Shown here: piece by piece, positions 7,748-13,533 of the stretch
Numbering within the stretch: position 1 is the first letter of the stretch
Layout of the letters: each line of letters begins with the position of its first letter
Assembly: GCA_027080125.1 (NCBI GenBank)
Contig: JALWSW010000180.1
Span: 1-13,533, forward strand
Direction: 5' to 3'
Length of the DNA stretch: 13,533 nucleotides
Source of the DNA: Campylobacterales bacterium
GTDB lineage: Bacteria > Campylobacterota_A > Desulfurellia > JAADFJ01
Notes under the pieces: model-generated
Databases searched by the model: none
The model's input: only the letters and a program-made list of their open reading frames with translations
What the model was told of the DNA's origin: nothing
Program-made: the position numbers and the translations under genes

Positions 7748-7756
7748 CAAGATTAC

Positions 7757-9877
7757 TCAGGTTAGATCAATTACGTTTCCTGTCGCATACCAACTGAGCC
7801 AGATAAATAGCAGCATCATCAAAGAAATTGACACCGGAATAAACGCCCGCCATCTGAACCGCGTCTCCGGTATGTTGTGATTTAACAATGAAACACTCAG
7901 AAGCAGGCTCCAGATAAAGGTAACTCCAAGCAAAGTAGTTGCAATCGGCACCGTGATATTGAAAAATTCCAACGCATCATCTCCAAAGGCGATTAATGCC
8001 GTTGCAAACTCCATAGGCAAAAATGCATATCCAAGCTTTATTAGAGTGTCTTTAAACTTAATGTGGCCGATAGATGACACAATGGCGCATAAGACAAAAT
8101 AGATTGTGGTTGAGACGGCCATAAGTGCAAAAAAGGTCACCGGATACGGCCAGCTTGCCAGTATCACGCCTTGTCTGGCTACTGCTATATACATCCCCAT
8201 AAGCGAAGAAACAAATATTGCTTCGACCAGACGTGGCGATTTTGGCTCTACAAGTTCTGATCCGGGAAACCTGAGGCCGACTTTGAGCGCAGATTTTTCT
8301 ACAGGGCAATTTTTGACGCACGCCCAACAATCCATACAGTGACTATTGGAGTCCATTGTGCTCGGATTGAGAAACGACGGGCATTTTGGAGCCAGTTTTG
8401 TTCCATGCAGACATGGTTTATCTTTGCATGTGGCGCAGATATTATGCTCGGCTCTTAAAGCCGTAGCGCTGAGTCTTGTAAGTCTTGCAAGCCAGCCTCC
8501 GATGGGGCAAACATATCGGCAGAATGCGCCCCTGCGGAATAATATTGTAACAAGAAGGGCAACAATCGTTATGATGATGAACATTACCGCACCGTAAAAT
8601 GCAATAGACTGAACCGGAAAGATACGCGTAACAAAGGTTATGAGAACAAATGTTACAGGCAGTATAAGCTCGGCATGTTTATACGGTTTTACGGACTGTT
8701 TTGCAGATTTGAAAATCTTTTCCTGGACGGTTTTCACGATATCGGTTATAAATCCGAGCGGGCAGAGATTGCCGCACCAGAAGCGTCCCAGAAATATGCC
8801 CGAAAGCGTAAGAAGCGGAAGCCATACTATCCAAAGTACAAAATTGAAAAGGTTGTTGCCATCTGCGTGATTGACAAATTTTCCCAGTTTTATGGGGCCT
8901 TCGTTGTTAAACGGACCGATACTTATATGGAAAAGTGCAACGGCCAAAAGCAGAACAAAGATAAACAGCATCAGAATTCTTGTGGCATTGGTTACAAACG
9001 GCATTCTTATGATTTTGTAGAGCAGACGTTGGTTGTATTTGGAGCCTATGGGAAAAAACGGTTCCCCGTAAGGCATACTGTTTTTTAGCGTGGATTTATC
9101 AAACCAAAGGTAGAATATAAGTGAAAGATATGCAAAATAGAAAATAACCTGCAGAATTGTAGGCTTGGCGGTATATCCTATCAATGCGCCAAGTATGGTG
9201 CCTATGATGCCCTTATCGCTTGCAAGCCAGCTTGTATCCCATGCTGTTATAGTGCCAGGAAGCAAGCCCCCTGCCTGAAGCATAAATGTAGCTTTTCCAA
9301 CAAGTCCCGCGGCAAATACCATTATGATTATGCTTGTATATCTAAAAAATTTGCTAACATTGAAGTTGTAGATTCCCCTGAACATGAGAAACGAAATCAG
9401 GGCTACAGCTATCAACCCCGAAGCTGAGCCGATAAGCGTGTCAATCGGTGAGGTTACCGCAAGGTTTCCAAGGAACAGAACCGTCTCGACTCCTTCTCTG
9501 AATACTATGGAAAAAGAAAGCGCCATTATCCCAATGATTTTTCCATTCGAAACGGATAGATCGATCTTTTTCTGAACTTCTCCCTTTATCATTCTTGAGT
9601 TTTTTGACATCCAGAACACCATATAAGTCAGAACCGCTGCGGCGGCAATACCAAAAAATCCTTCGAAAACGGACTCTGTTGTTCCGCTAAATTCACCCTC
9701 AAGCGCTTTGAGCACAAAAGCCAGTCCAAAGCTGGCGATAATTCCGCCAAAAGCGCCGGCAAAAAGATAGCGGCTCAAGTCTTTTTTGTTGATTTTTGCC
9801 AGATAGGTATAGATTATGCCGATAACCAACGCCGCTTCAAGCGCTTCCCTGAATGTTACGATAAAACTTGCAAACAC
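7757..9877 (-). CDS. FTR1-type metal permease fused to FtrD/NapH-like polyferredoxin
   Basis: This 706-residue integral membrane protein is two proteins in one chain. Residues 1-260 are an FTR1/FtrC-like permease with both REXXE metal motifs: REALE at 10-14 and REGVE at 127-131. Residues 290-706 are a membrane polyferredoxin. They carry WCGNLCP (C368, C372), FCRYVCP (C453, C457), then two ferredoxin-like clusters, C481-C484-C489-C499 and CMDCWACVKNCP (C514, C517, C520, C524), followed by more helices. In the FtrABCD ferrous-iron systems FtrC and FtrD are separate proteins. Here they are joined, so electron transfer and metal passage may be coupled in one polypeptide. The start is GTG with GGAGG 7 bases upstream. 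No P19/FtrA or cupredoxin FtrB gene is in the window. An ArsR-type regulator lies directly upstream. Confidence 0.88.
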   Translation of the reverse strand: MFASFIVTFREALEAALVIGIIYTYLAKINKKDLSRYLFAGAFGGIIASFGLAFVLKALEGEFSGTTESVFEGFFGIAAAAVLTYMVFWMSKNSRMIKGEVQKKIDLSVSNGKIIGIMALSFSIVFREGVETVLFLGNLAVTSPIDTLIGSASGLIAVALISFLMFRGIYNFNVSKFFRYTSIIIMVFAAGLVGKATFMLQAGGLLPGTITAWDTSWLASDKGIIGTILGALIGYTAKPTILQVIFYFAYLSLIFYLWFDKSTLKNSMPYGEPFFPIGSKYNQRLLYKIIRMPFVTNATRILMLFIFVLLLAVALFHISIGPFNNEGPIKLGKFVNHADGNNLFNFVLWIVWLPLLTLSGIFLGRFWCGNLCPLGFITDIVKTVQEKIFKSAKQSVKPYKHAELILPVTFVLITFVTRIFPVQSIAFYGAVMFIIITIVALLVTILFRRGAFCRYVCPIGGWLARLTRLSATALRAEHNICATCKDKPCLHGTKLAPKCPSFLNPSTMDSNSHCMDCWACVKNCPVEKSALKVGLRFPGSELVEPKSPRLVEAIFVSSLMGMYIAVARQGVILASWPYPVTFFALMAVSTTIYFVLCAIVSSIGHIKFKDTLIKLGYAFLPMEFATALIAFGDDALEFFNITVPIATTLLGVTFIWSLLLSVSLLNHNIPETRFRWRAFIPVSISLMMLLFIWLSWYATGNVIDLT

Positions 9878-9969
9878 CTAATATCCTCCATGCCGGTATA
9901 TGTTTCCTTTTTTGTTTTTGGCAACAATGCCTGAGAAAAGTATCACCAACTCTTTATTCATCAAATATC

Positions 9970-9985
9970 TGTTCATATGTTCATA
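9970..9985. promoter_or_regulatory. Tandem ATGAACA repeat, candidate ArsR operator before the permease gene
   Basis: TGTTCATA is repeated exactly twice head to tail (TATGAACA on the minus strand). The pair contains the imperfect dyad ATATG-TT-CATAT. It lies about 93 bases before the GTG, between a possible -35 TTCACA (9995-9990) and a weak -10 ACAGAT (9972-9967). ATGAAC-type motifs recur at the arsR promoter. ArsR/SmtB operators of the 12-2-12 class have similar TGAA/TTCA halves, so binding by the neighbouring regulator is inferred. Confidence 0.45.
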
Positions 9986-10012
9986 TAATTGTGAAAAAAA
10001 AATTTGCTTTTG

Positions 10013-10315
10013 TCATCTGCTGTGAACCAATCTTTCTTCCACATGTTCAATGCCTTCCTTAAGCAATCTGTTTATGTGTTCGTCATTTAGCGAGTAATGA
10101 GAGGTTTTCCCTTCCTTGCGATACTTTACCAGATCCAGGTTGCGCAGAACCCTTAACTGATGAGAAACCACGGACGGACTCATTTGGACATGCTTGGCAA
10201 TGTCACTGACACATAATTCCTCTTTCATAAGACAAAAGATTATTTTTGTTCGTGTCACATCGCCCAACACTCTGAATGTTGAAGCCAGTTTCATAAAGAC
10301 CTCATCCGATTGCAT
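10013..10315 (-). CDS. ArsR/SmtB-family metal-sensing repressor with alpha-5 site
   Basis: This 100-residue winged-helix repressor has its recognition helix at SPSVVSHQLRVLRNLDLVKY (about 46-65) and the wing at REGKTSHYSL-type residues. Two possible metal sites can be examined. In alpha-3 the ELCVSDIA segment keeps only one cysteine (C35) where ArsR/CadC-type sensors have CVC. In alpha-5, D78-x-H80-x10-H91-x2-E94 reproduces exactly the D-x-H-x10-H-x2-E/H pattern of the SmtB/CzrA zinc, cobalt or nickel sensors. The sequence therefore predicts a zinc- or cobalt/nickel-type sensor and not an arsenic or mercury thiolate sensor. The ATG at 10315 has GGGAG 5 bases upstream. The permease fusion follows after 135 bases, and a run of nine T residues (minus strand) starts about 10 bases past its stop without a clear hairpin. 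Confidence 0.9.
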   Translation of the reverse strand: MQSDEVFMKLASTFRVLGDVTRTKIIFCLMKEELCVSDIAKHVQMSPSVVSHQLRVLRNLDLVKYRKEGKTSHYSLNDEHINRLLKEGIEHVEERLVHSR

Positions 10316-10396
10316 CTATACTCCCTTAATTAAGTTAACATTTCACTCATATGCCGACTTTCCTATTACCATAAATTTTTCCGAGCGTTCTCATTG

Positions 10397-10421
10397 TATG
10401 AATATATGAACCTACATGAAC
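10397..10421. promoter_or_regulatory. ATGAA repeats over the arsR transcription start, candidate operator
   Basis: Three copies of ATGAA (10398-10402, 10406-10410, 10416-10420), two followed by C, lie directly past the arsR -10 box and cover the expected start of transcription. The first two are 8 bases apart, the same spacing as the repeat before the permease gene. TTCTCAT-TGT-ATGAATA at 10389-10405 adds an imperfect dyad. The position is that of an autorepressor operator. Confidence 0.5.
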
Positions 10422-10447
10422 TATAAGGACTAAATCTTATTTGTCAA
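10420..10447 (-). promoter_or_regulatory. Promoter of arsR
   Basis: TTGACA (10447-10442), a 16-base spacer, and TATAGT (10425-10420) on the minus strand. The expected start is near 10413, leaving a leader of about 98 bases before the ATG. The ATGAA repeats overlap its downstream edge. Confidence 0.68.
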
Positions 10448-10491
10448 CCGTTTGGATAAAATTGTTGAATGAACCTTTGCTTTGTGATTGT

Positions 10492-10517
10492 TGCAAGTAA
10501 GTTGCTTACGCCTTGCA
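10492..10517. repeat. Small hairpin at the edge of the repeat cluster
   Basis: TGCAA-GTAAG-TTG-CTTAC-GCC-TTGCA folds into two 5-bp stems with a 3-base bulge and a TTG loop. It opens the repeat-rich block that fills the 615-base gap between arsR and merA. Between 10448 and 10491 I see nothing. Confidence 0.5.
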
Positions 10518-10528
10518 GTGCAATTGGG

Positions 10529-10604
10529 TGAGATTGACGCCCACCTTCGGAGCTCGCAGTGACTATTTTCCTCAGTCATTGCGGGCGAAAGCGAAACAAT
10601 CTCA
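10529..10604. repeat. REP-like inverted repeat pair
   Basis: The outer arms TGAGATTG (10529-10536) and CAATCTCA (10597-10604) match exactly. The inner arms CGCAGTGAC (10555-10563) and GTCATTGCG (10575-10583) pair with one G-T, around an 11-base loop. The words GTCATTGCG...GCGAAA...CAATCTC are those of a dispersed palindromic repeat seen in many bacterial genomes, here in two inverted copies (BIME-like). The function is unknown. RNA stabilisation or transposase (RAYT) dependence is known for other REP families. Confidence 0.68.
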
Positions 10605-10613
10605 ATTTTCCTT

Positions 10614-10641
10614 CTTACTTTTTGATTGACCAAAAAGTAAG
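10614..10641. terminator. Perfect 11-bp stem-loop, possible bidirectional terminator or dispersed repeat
   Basis: CTTACTTTTTG pairs perfectly with CAAAAAGTAAG around the loop ATTGAC. CAAAAAGT is then repeated at 10642-10649. T-rich and A-rich arms could serve as a terminator on either strand, but the stem is AT-rich and lacks a separate T-tail. The same stem is familiar as a dispersed intergenic repeat in several bacteria, so repeat identity is at least as likely. Confidence 0.5.
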
Positions 10642-10651
10642 CAAAAAGTCA

Positions 10652-10849
10652 CCGCTGTGGGAAATTTACTAAAAACCGGCTCATAAAGCTAAAAAGAGAT
10701 AACTCGCAGTCTTTGCTCTTTTTGATAGCGATTTATAAATTATCAAGATATTATAAATCAAAGATCAATCTTTTTTTCATTTCACTCAAACAATCTCTTT
10801 TCTATCCGCTTGATGAGCCGGTTTTATTAACGCAAATTTCCCAATGCGG
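10652..10849. repeat. 198-bp inverted-repeat element, MITE-like, no coding capacity
   Basis: The two ends are long imperfect inverted repeats of about 50 bases. The left arm (10652-10699) has CCGC, TGGGAAATTT, AAAACCGGCTCAT, AAGC and AAAAGAGA. The right arm (10794-10849) has their reverse complements in the same order. The 13-base block is exact. The centre holds a second hairpin, GATTTATAA...TATC-AA-GATA...TTATAAATC (10730-10759), and AAAGAT-CA-ATCTTT (10760-10773). The whole unit would fold into one long hairpin. No flanking target duplication is clear. It may be a non-autonomous mobile element or a structured RNA. Confidence 0.62.
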
Positions 10850-10877
10850 AAGAAGATAAGACTGTTAAACAAAGCCC

Positions 10878-10897
10878 CGCAGTGACGAATAGGAGCT
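10878..10897. repeat. REP fragment
   Basis: CGCAGTGAC at 10878-10886 is identical to the inner arm at 10555-10563, and CTCGCAGT recurs inside the 198-bp element (10703-10710). The opposite arm is missing here. A CAATCTCA at 10921-10928, just past merA, could be a remnant of it. Nothing else is seen between 10850 and 10930. Confidence 0.4.
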
Positions 10898-10930
10898 TAT
10901 TAATAGCCTCATAACAAATTCAATCTCATA

Positions 10931-12568
10931 TTAAACCGCGCAGCATGAAAGCTTGTTTATATCCTTGGAAAATCCTATTGCTGCAAGTTTTATGCCTTCT
11001 GAGAGCGTCAGATACGGATGAAACATATTTTTTATCTGCTCTACCGTTATGCCGTATTTTATTGCAAGGGATATCTCCATCAAGAGTTCCGAACCCTCAG
11101 CAGCGAGAATGCGCGCTCCGATAAGTTTATCTGTTTTTCTGTCTCTTATCAGTTTGATAAAGCCTTTTGTGTTTCTTGCAGCAAGCGCACGGGGAACAGC
11201 TTCAAGCGGAAGAGACGATACCTCATAATCGATACCGGCCGCAGCCGCCTGATTCTCATCCATGCCGACTCCCGCTACTTGCGGGTCGGTAAAGATCACC
11301 CACGGCAACACCGAATAATCTTTTTTTTGATTCTTTTTGCTGAAGGCATTCCTAACAGCCAATGAAGCGGAGTAGGCGGCAGTGTAAACAAACAGATACT
11401 CTCCGCTAACATCCCCGGCAGCATAAATATTTGGTACAGAGGTGCGTTGATACTCATCTGTTTTGATAAAACCGTTGCCGTGAGTTTCAATTTTGAGTTC
11501 TTCGCTCCAAAGCCCTTCGGTGTTGCCTTTGCGACCTGTTGCAACCAATAGATGCGTGCCCTCTACCGTTTCGGTTTTGCCCTCTATAATTGTCTTTACA
11601 AAAACCTTGTTTCCGTTTTTTGCAATTGAATGAATTTTTACCCCTGTTTTTATCGTTATTCCTTCCTCTGTCAAATAATCGGAAAGATTTTCTGTTATAT
11701 CAGGGGTTTCTGTCGGCAGAATTCGCGATGATCTTTGAAGAATCGTCACTTCTGATCCAAGCCGTCTGAATAGTTGGGCGTTTTCCAGCGCTATGTACCT
11801 TCCGCCTATAACAATCAGATGTTCCGGAAGTTTTTCAAGTTCATAAAGCGTGTCGTTGGTGTAATAGCCTGATTGTTCGAGTCCGGCAATATCAGGAACA
11901 AAGGTTGACGAACCGGTTGCAATCAGAATTATTTCGGCTGTATATCTCTGAGAATTTACCGAAACTTCATTTTTTCCTGTCAGCTTTGCGTGTCCTTTTA
12001 TTACGGTTATGTTTGGATCATCCGAAATAACATCAATATATTTTTTCTGCCGCAGATTCTCAACCAGTTCTCTTTTCTGATTTATTATCTCTTTAAAGTC
12101 AATTGTACTTTTGCCCTGTTTTATACCGGCAAAATTTGAATGATTGGAATGATAGAATGCCTCTGCAGTTCTTATCAATGTTTTGGAAGGCACGCATCCC
12201 ACGTTTACGCAAGTTCCGCCGATTGGCAAAGCATCGTTTATCATCAGGATTTTTTTGCCGAGCCCGCTTGCCTCTATTGCGGCGGCAAATGCAGCCGATC
12301 CGCCTCCGGTGATAACAAGATCGAATCGGTTTGTATCACGGTTTTCATATAATATTTGCCCTGAAACCTTGTAACCTGCCTCTGAAACGGCATTTTTTAT
12401 TTCTTCAGGCAGAATCTGTTTTTCGGCTGTCAGCTTCGTATTGCCGCTTTTCCAGTTATCAATTGAGATTCCCGTTACGCCCTCTATCTTTTTTAGTTTA
12501 CCGGTTACATTATCTATGCATCCCTCGCAATGCATTCCTTCGATCTTGAATTTTACTGTTTTAGTCAT
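10931..12568 (-). CDS. merA: Mercuric reductase with N-terminal heavy-metal domain
   Basis: This 545-residue cytoplasmic flavoenzyme reduces Hg(II) to volatile Hg(0) with NADPH. An HMA domain with GMHCEGC (C14, C17) occupies residues 1-70. The FAD fold begins DLVITGGGSAA (83-93). The active-site pair is GTCVNVGCVPSK (C120, C125). The NAD(P) fold includes VIGGRYIALE with Y258. The dimer-interface HPYLTLSEG has Y519. The C-terminal vicinal cysteines are C542-C543 in LSCCAV. Both tyrosines and both cysteine pairs that hand over mercury are present, which separates MerA from lipoamide dehydrogenase. GGAGG precedes the ATG, and the start overlaps the upstream membrane gene by 8 bp. There is no merR, merD or merB in the window. 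Confidence 0.97.
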   Translation of the reverse strand: MTKTVKFKIEGMHCEGCIDNVTGKLKKIEGVTGISIDNWKSGNTKLTAEKQILPEEIKNAVSEAGYKVSGQILYENRDTNRFDLVITGGGSAAFAAAIEASGLGKKILMINDALPIGGTCVNVGCVPSKTLIRTAEAFYHSNHSNFAGIKQGKSTIDFKEIINQKRELVENLRQKKYIDVISDDPNITVIKGHAKLTGKNEVSVNSQRYTAEIILIATGSSTFVPDIAGLEQSGYYTNDTLYELEKLPEHLIVIGGRYIALENAQLFRRLGSEVTILQRSSRILPTETPDITENLSDYLTEEGITIKTGVKIHSIAKNGNKVFVKTIIEGKTETVEGTHLLVATGRKGNTEGLWSEELKIETHGNGFIKTDEYQRTSVPNIYAAGDVSGEYLFVYTAAYSASLAVRNAFSKKNQKKDYSVLPWVIFTDPQVAGVGMDENQAAAAGIDYEVSSLPLEAVPRALAARNTKGFIKLIRDRKTDKLIGARILAAEGSELLMEISLAIKYGITVEQIKNMFHPYLTLSEGIKLAAIGFSKDINKLSCCAV

Positions 12569-13085
12569 TTTGTCCTCCTTTTGTTATTGCGCAGCTCTGA
12601 TGAGCGGTGAGCGCTTTTGAATTTTGATACAAGGCAAAAATCAGCAATACGGCTGCAGCTATGAACAGCCAGAATTCATGCAGAGCGATAAAGGCTTGAA
12701 CTGCATTGCCGGTTGATGCTGATAACAGCGGTATGAATCCGCCTAAGAAGCTAAAGACAACAGGCAATATAGGAGTGCAGCATAGAAACGGCGTTATCAC
12801 TGAGGCTAAAAATCCTCCGGCGGTCGCGGTTTTGCCACCCTTGTTGTGATAGCTGAAAATCGTAAATGAGACGTTGATTGAAAGTAAAACGGCAAACAGA
12901 ATCGAAAAGATTATGAGCACAGGGTTTAGAAATCTCAAAGACACAAGACCGATTCGTCCTCCGGTATAGGTAGCAGGCAAGCTGAACAGATAGAGCGCAA
13001 GAAAAATCAACATGGAGATAATACCTAAAATTCTGTATCTTTTTTTCGAAAAGACTATAATAAATGCCTGATAAATCATAGACAT
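12561..13085 (-). CDS. Four-helix membrane protein with vicinal Cys pair, candidate mercury transporter
   Basis: This 174-residue inner-membrane protein has hydrophobic segments at about 18-38, 52-77, 88-120 and 131-152. The third contains TPFLCCTPILPVVFSFLGG with C102-C103 followed by a proline and a leucine-glycine turn. That resembles the CC..P....LG core of MerT and MerF, where the cysteine pair moves Hg(II) across the membrane. Here the pair is in helix 3, not helix 1, and one more cysteine (C165) is near the cytoplasmic C-terminus. The gene overlaps merA by 8 bp, strongly tying it to mercury. TTG 13088, ATG 13085 and ATG 13079 are all possible starts, and I choose 13085. I do not recognise the exact family: MerT-like transport is inferred. 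Confidence 0.65.
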   Translation of the reverse strand: MSMIYQAFIIVFSKKRYRILGIISMLIFLALYLFSLPATYTGGRIGLVSLRFLNPVLIIFSILFAVLLSINVSFTIFSYHNKGGKTATAGGFLASVITPFLCCTPILPVVFSFLGGFIPLLSASTGNAVQAFIALHEFWLFIAAAVLLIFALYQNSKALTAHQSCAITKGGQND

Positions 13086-13088
13086 CAA

Positions 13089-13533
13089 TTATTTCGAAAG
13101 GTTTTTACCTGCTGCAAAATTGATAATTTTATCAATAGTTGCCGCAGGAGCATCATTTATATTCCTGATGATTCCTTTTTCATCAATCAAAAAATAGATA
13201 TCTGGGTATCTCTTTGGGTTATATATACGGGCAAGTTCAGCCGATGCGTTGCCAAAGAACCAGTTTGGAGATTTAGCCACTGATTTTCCATATTTACCGA
13301 CAAATTCCCGTATTGTCGGACCTTGATATCCGCCGTTTTTGTAATTTTCAAGTGCAATGATGATTAACCTCGATTTCTTCAATTGCTGTTGCTTATCAGA
13401 TAACGCGTTTAAACCGACCTGGCAGCTTGGACACCAGGTAGAAAACAACCAAAGCATAATCTTGCGGCCTCTAAACTGACTCAAGTTGTATGTTTTAGCA
13501 CCGACTTTAAACGGAGCATCCGGCGCTGAGATG
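13089..13533 (-). CDS. TlpA/ResA-like thioredoxin-fold protein, 5' end outside window
   Basis: The frame is open to the window edge, so the N-terminus, and with it any signal peptide, is missing. A TTG at 13484 is only an internal leucine codon. The 147 visible residues begin SAPDAPFKVGAKTYNLSQFRG, the standard lead-in of AhpC/TSA or TlpA folds. The active site WCPSC (visible residues 33-37) and YPDIYFLIDEKG with the cis-proline strand follow. Such proteins are usually exported and reduce or isomerise thiols. The stop is separated by only 3 bases from the membrane gene, placing it in the same operon as merA. It may deliver Hg(II) or keep the transporter cysteines reduced, standing in for the absent MerP. 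That role is inference. Confidence 0.82.
   Translation of the reverse strand, partial: ISAPDAPFKVGAKTYNLSQFRGRKIMLWLFSTWCPSCQVGLNALSDKQQQLKKSRLIIIALENYKNGGYQGPTIREFVGKYGKSVAKSPNWFFGNASAELARIYNPKRYPDIYFLIDEKGIIRNINDAPAATIDKIINFAAGKNLSK

Noticed and set aside
10013..10315. Arsenic- or mercury-sensing ArsR through a CxC alpha-3 site
   Set aside because: Only one cysteine (C35) is present in the ELCVSD segment, whereas the alpha-5 D-x-H-x10-H-x2-E set is complete.
10430..10633. 67-codon minus-strand open frame in the repeat block
   Set aside because: Its sequence is made of the REP palindrome and hairpin, and it has no family resemblance.
10448..10930. CRISPR array
   Set aside because: The repeats are inverted, of different kinds and irregularly spaced. 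There are no regular direct repeats with spacers.
13089..13484. Complete 131-residue thioredoxin starting at TTG 13484
   Set aside because: The frame continues upstream to the window edge with the conserved APDAPF...L.QFRG lead-in, so this TTG is an internal codon.

Overview
The window looks like a stretch of chromosome from an AT-rich, Gram-negative-type bacterium. The signs are a tripartite TRAP transporter with a periplasmic binding protein, a secreted-type thioredoxin fold, a MerT-like inner-membrane protein, and a serine palmitoyltransferase-like enzyme beside a GNAT protein of the bacterial ceramide synthase/YghO type. REP-like repeats carrying the core GTCATTGCG...CAATCTC recall deltaproteobacterial, Nitrospirota or Deferribacterota-like genomes. 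That placement is only a hint, because no gene here fixes the taxon.

Positions 1-3650 (minus strand): an apparent operon reads spt-like, GNAT/bCerS-like, nadK, recN (cut by the window edge). Its last three genes overlap. The first two enzymes could perform the first committed step and the N-acylation step of bacterial sphingolipid synthesis. A good sigma70-type promoter (TTGACA-N17-TATCCT) lies in front of spt and touches a divergent TATAAT box for the next unit.

Positions 3650-4860: a plus-strand pair, a tandem ACT-domain protein and a peptide deformylase. It converges on a tRNA-Asn(GTT) on the minus strand.

Positions 4870-7700 (minus): a TRAP transporter operon dctP-dctQ-dctM, tightly overlapped, with its own TTGACA-N16-TAGAAT promoter.

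Positions 7750-10450 (minus): an ArsR/SmtB-family repressor with an intact alpha-5 metal site, followed by a 706-residue fusion of an FTR1-type permease to an FtrD/NapH-like polyferredoxin. Short ATGAAC-type repeats lie at the repressor's own promoter and in the leader of the fusion gene, so the two are probably co-regulated.

Positions 10450-10930: about 500 bases with no convincing gene but packed with inverted repeats. They comprise a small hairpin, a REP-like palindrome, a perfect 11-bp stem-loop, a 198-bp inverted-repeat (MITE-like) element and a REP fragment.

Positions 10931-13533 (minus): a mercury cassette. It holds a TlpA/ResA-like thioredoxin (5' end outside the window), a four-helix membrane protein with a vicinal cysteine pair, and merA with an N-terminal heavy-metal domain. 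No merR or merP is visible. The most interesting part of the window is the combined metal region 7757-13533, where an atypical mercury-uptake arrangement, an SmtB-type sensor and a permease-ferredoxin fusion sit around a repeat cluster.
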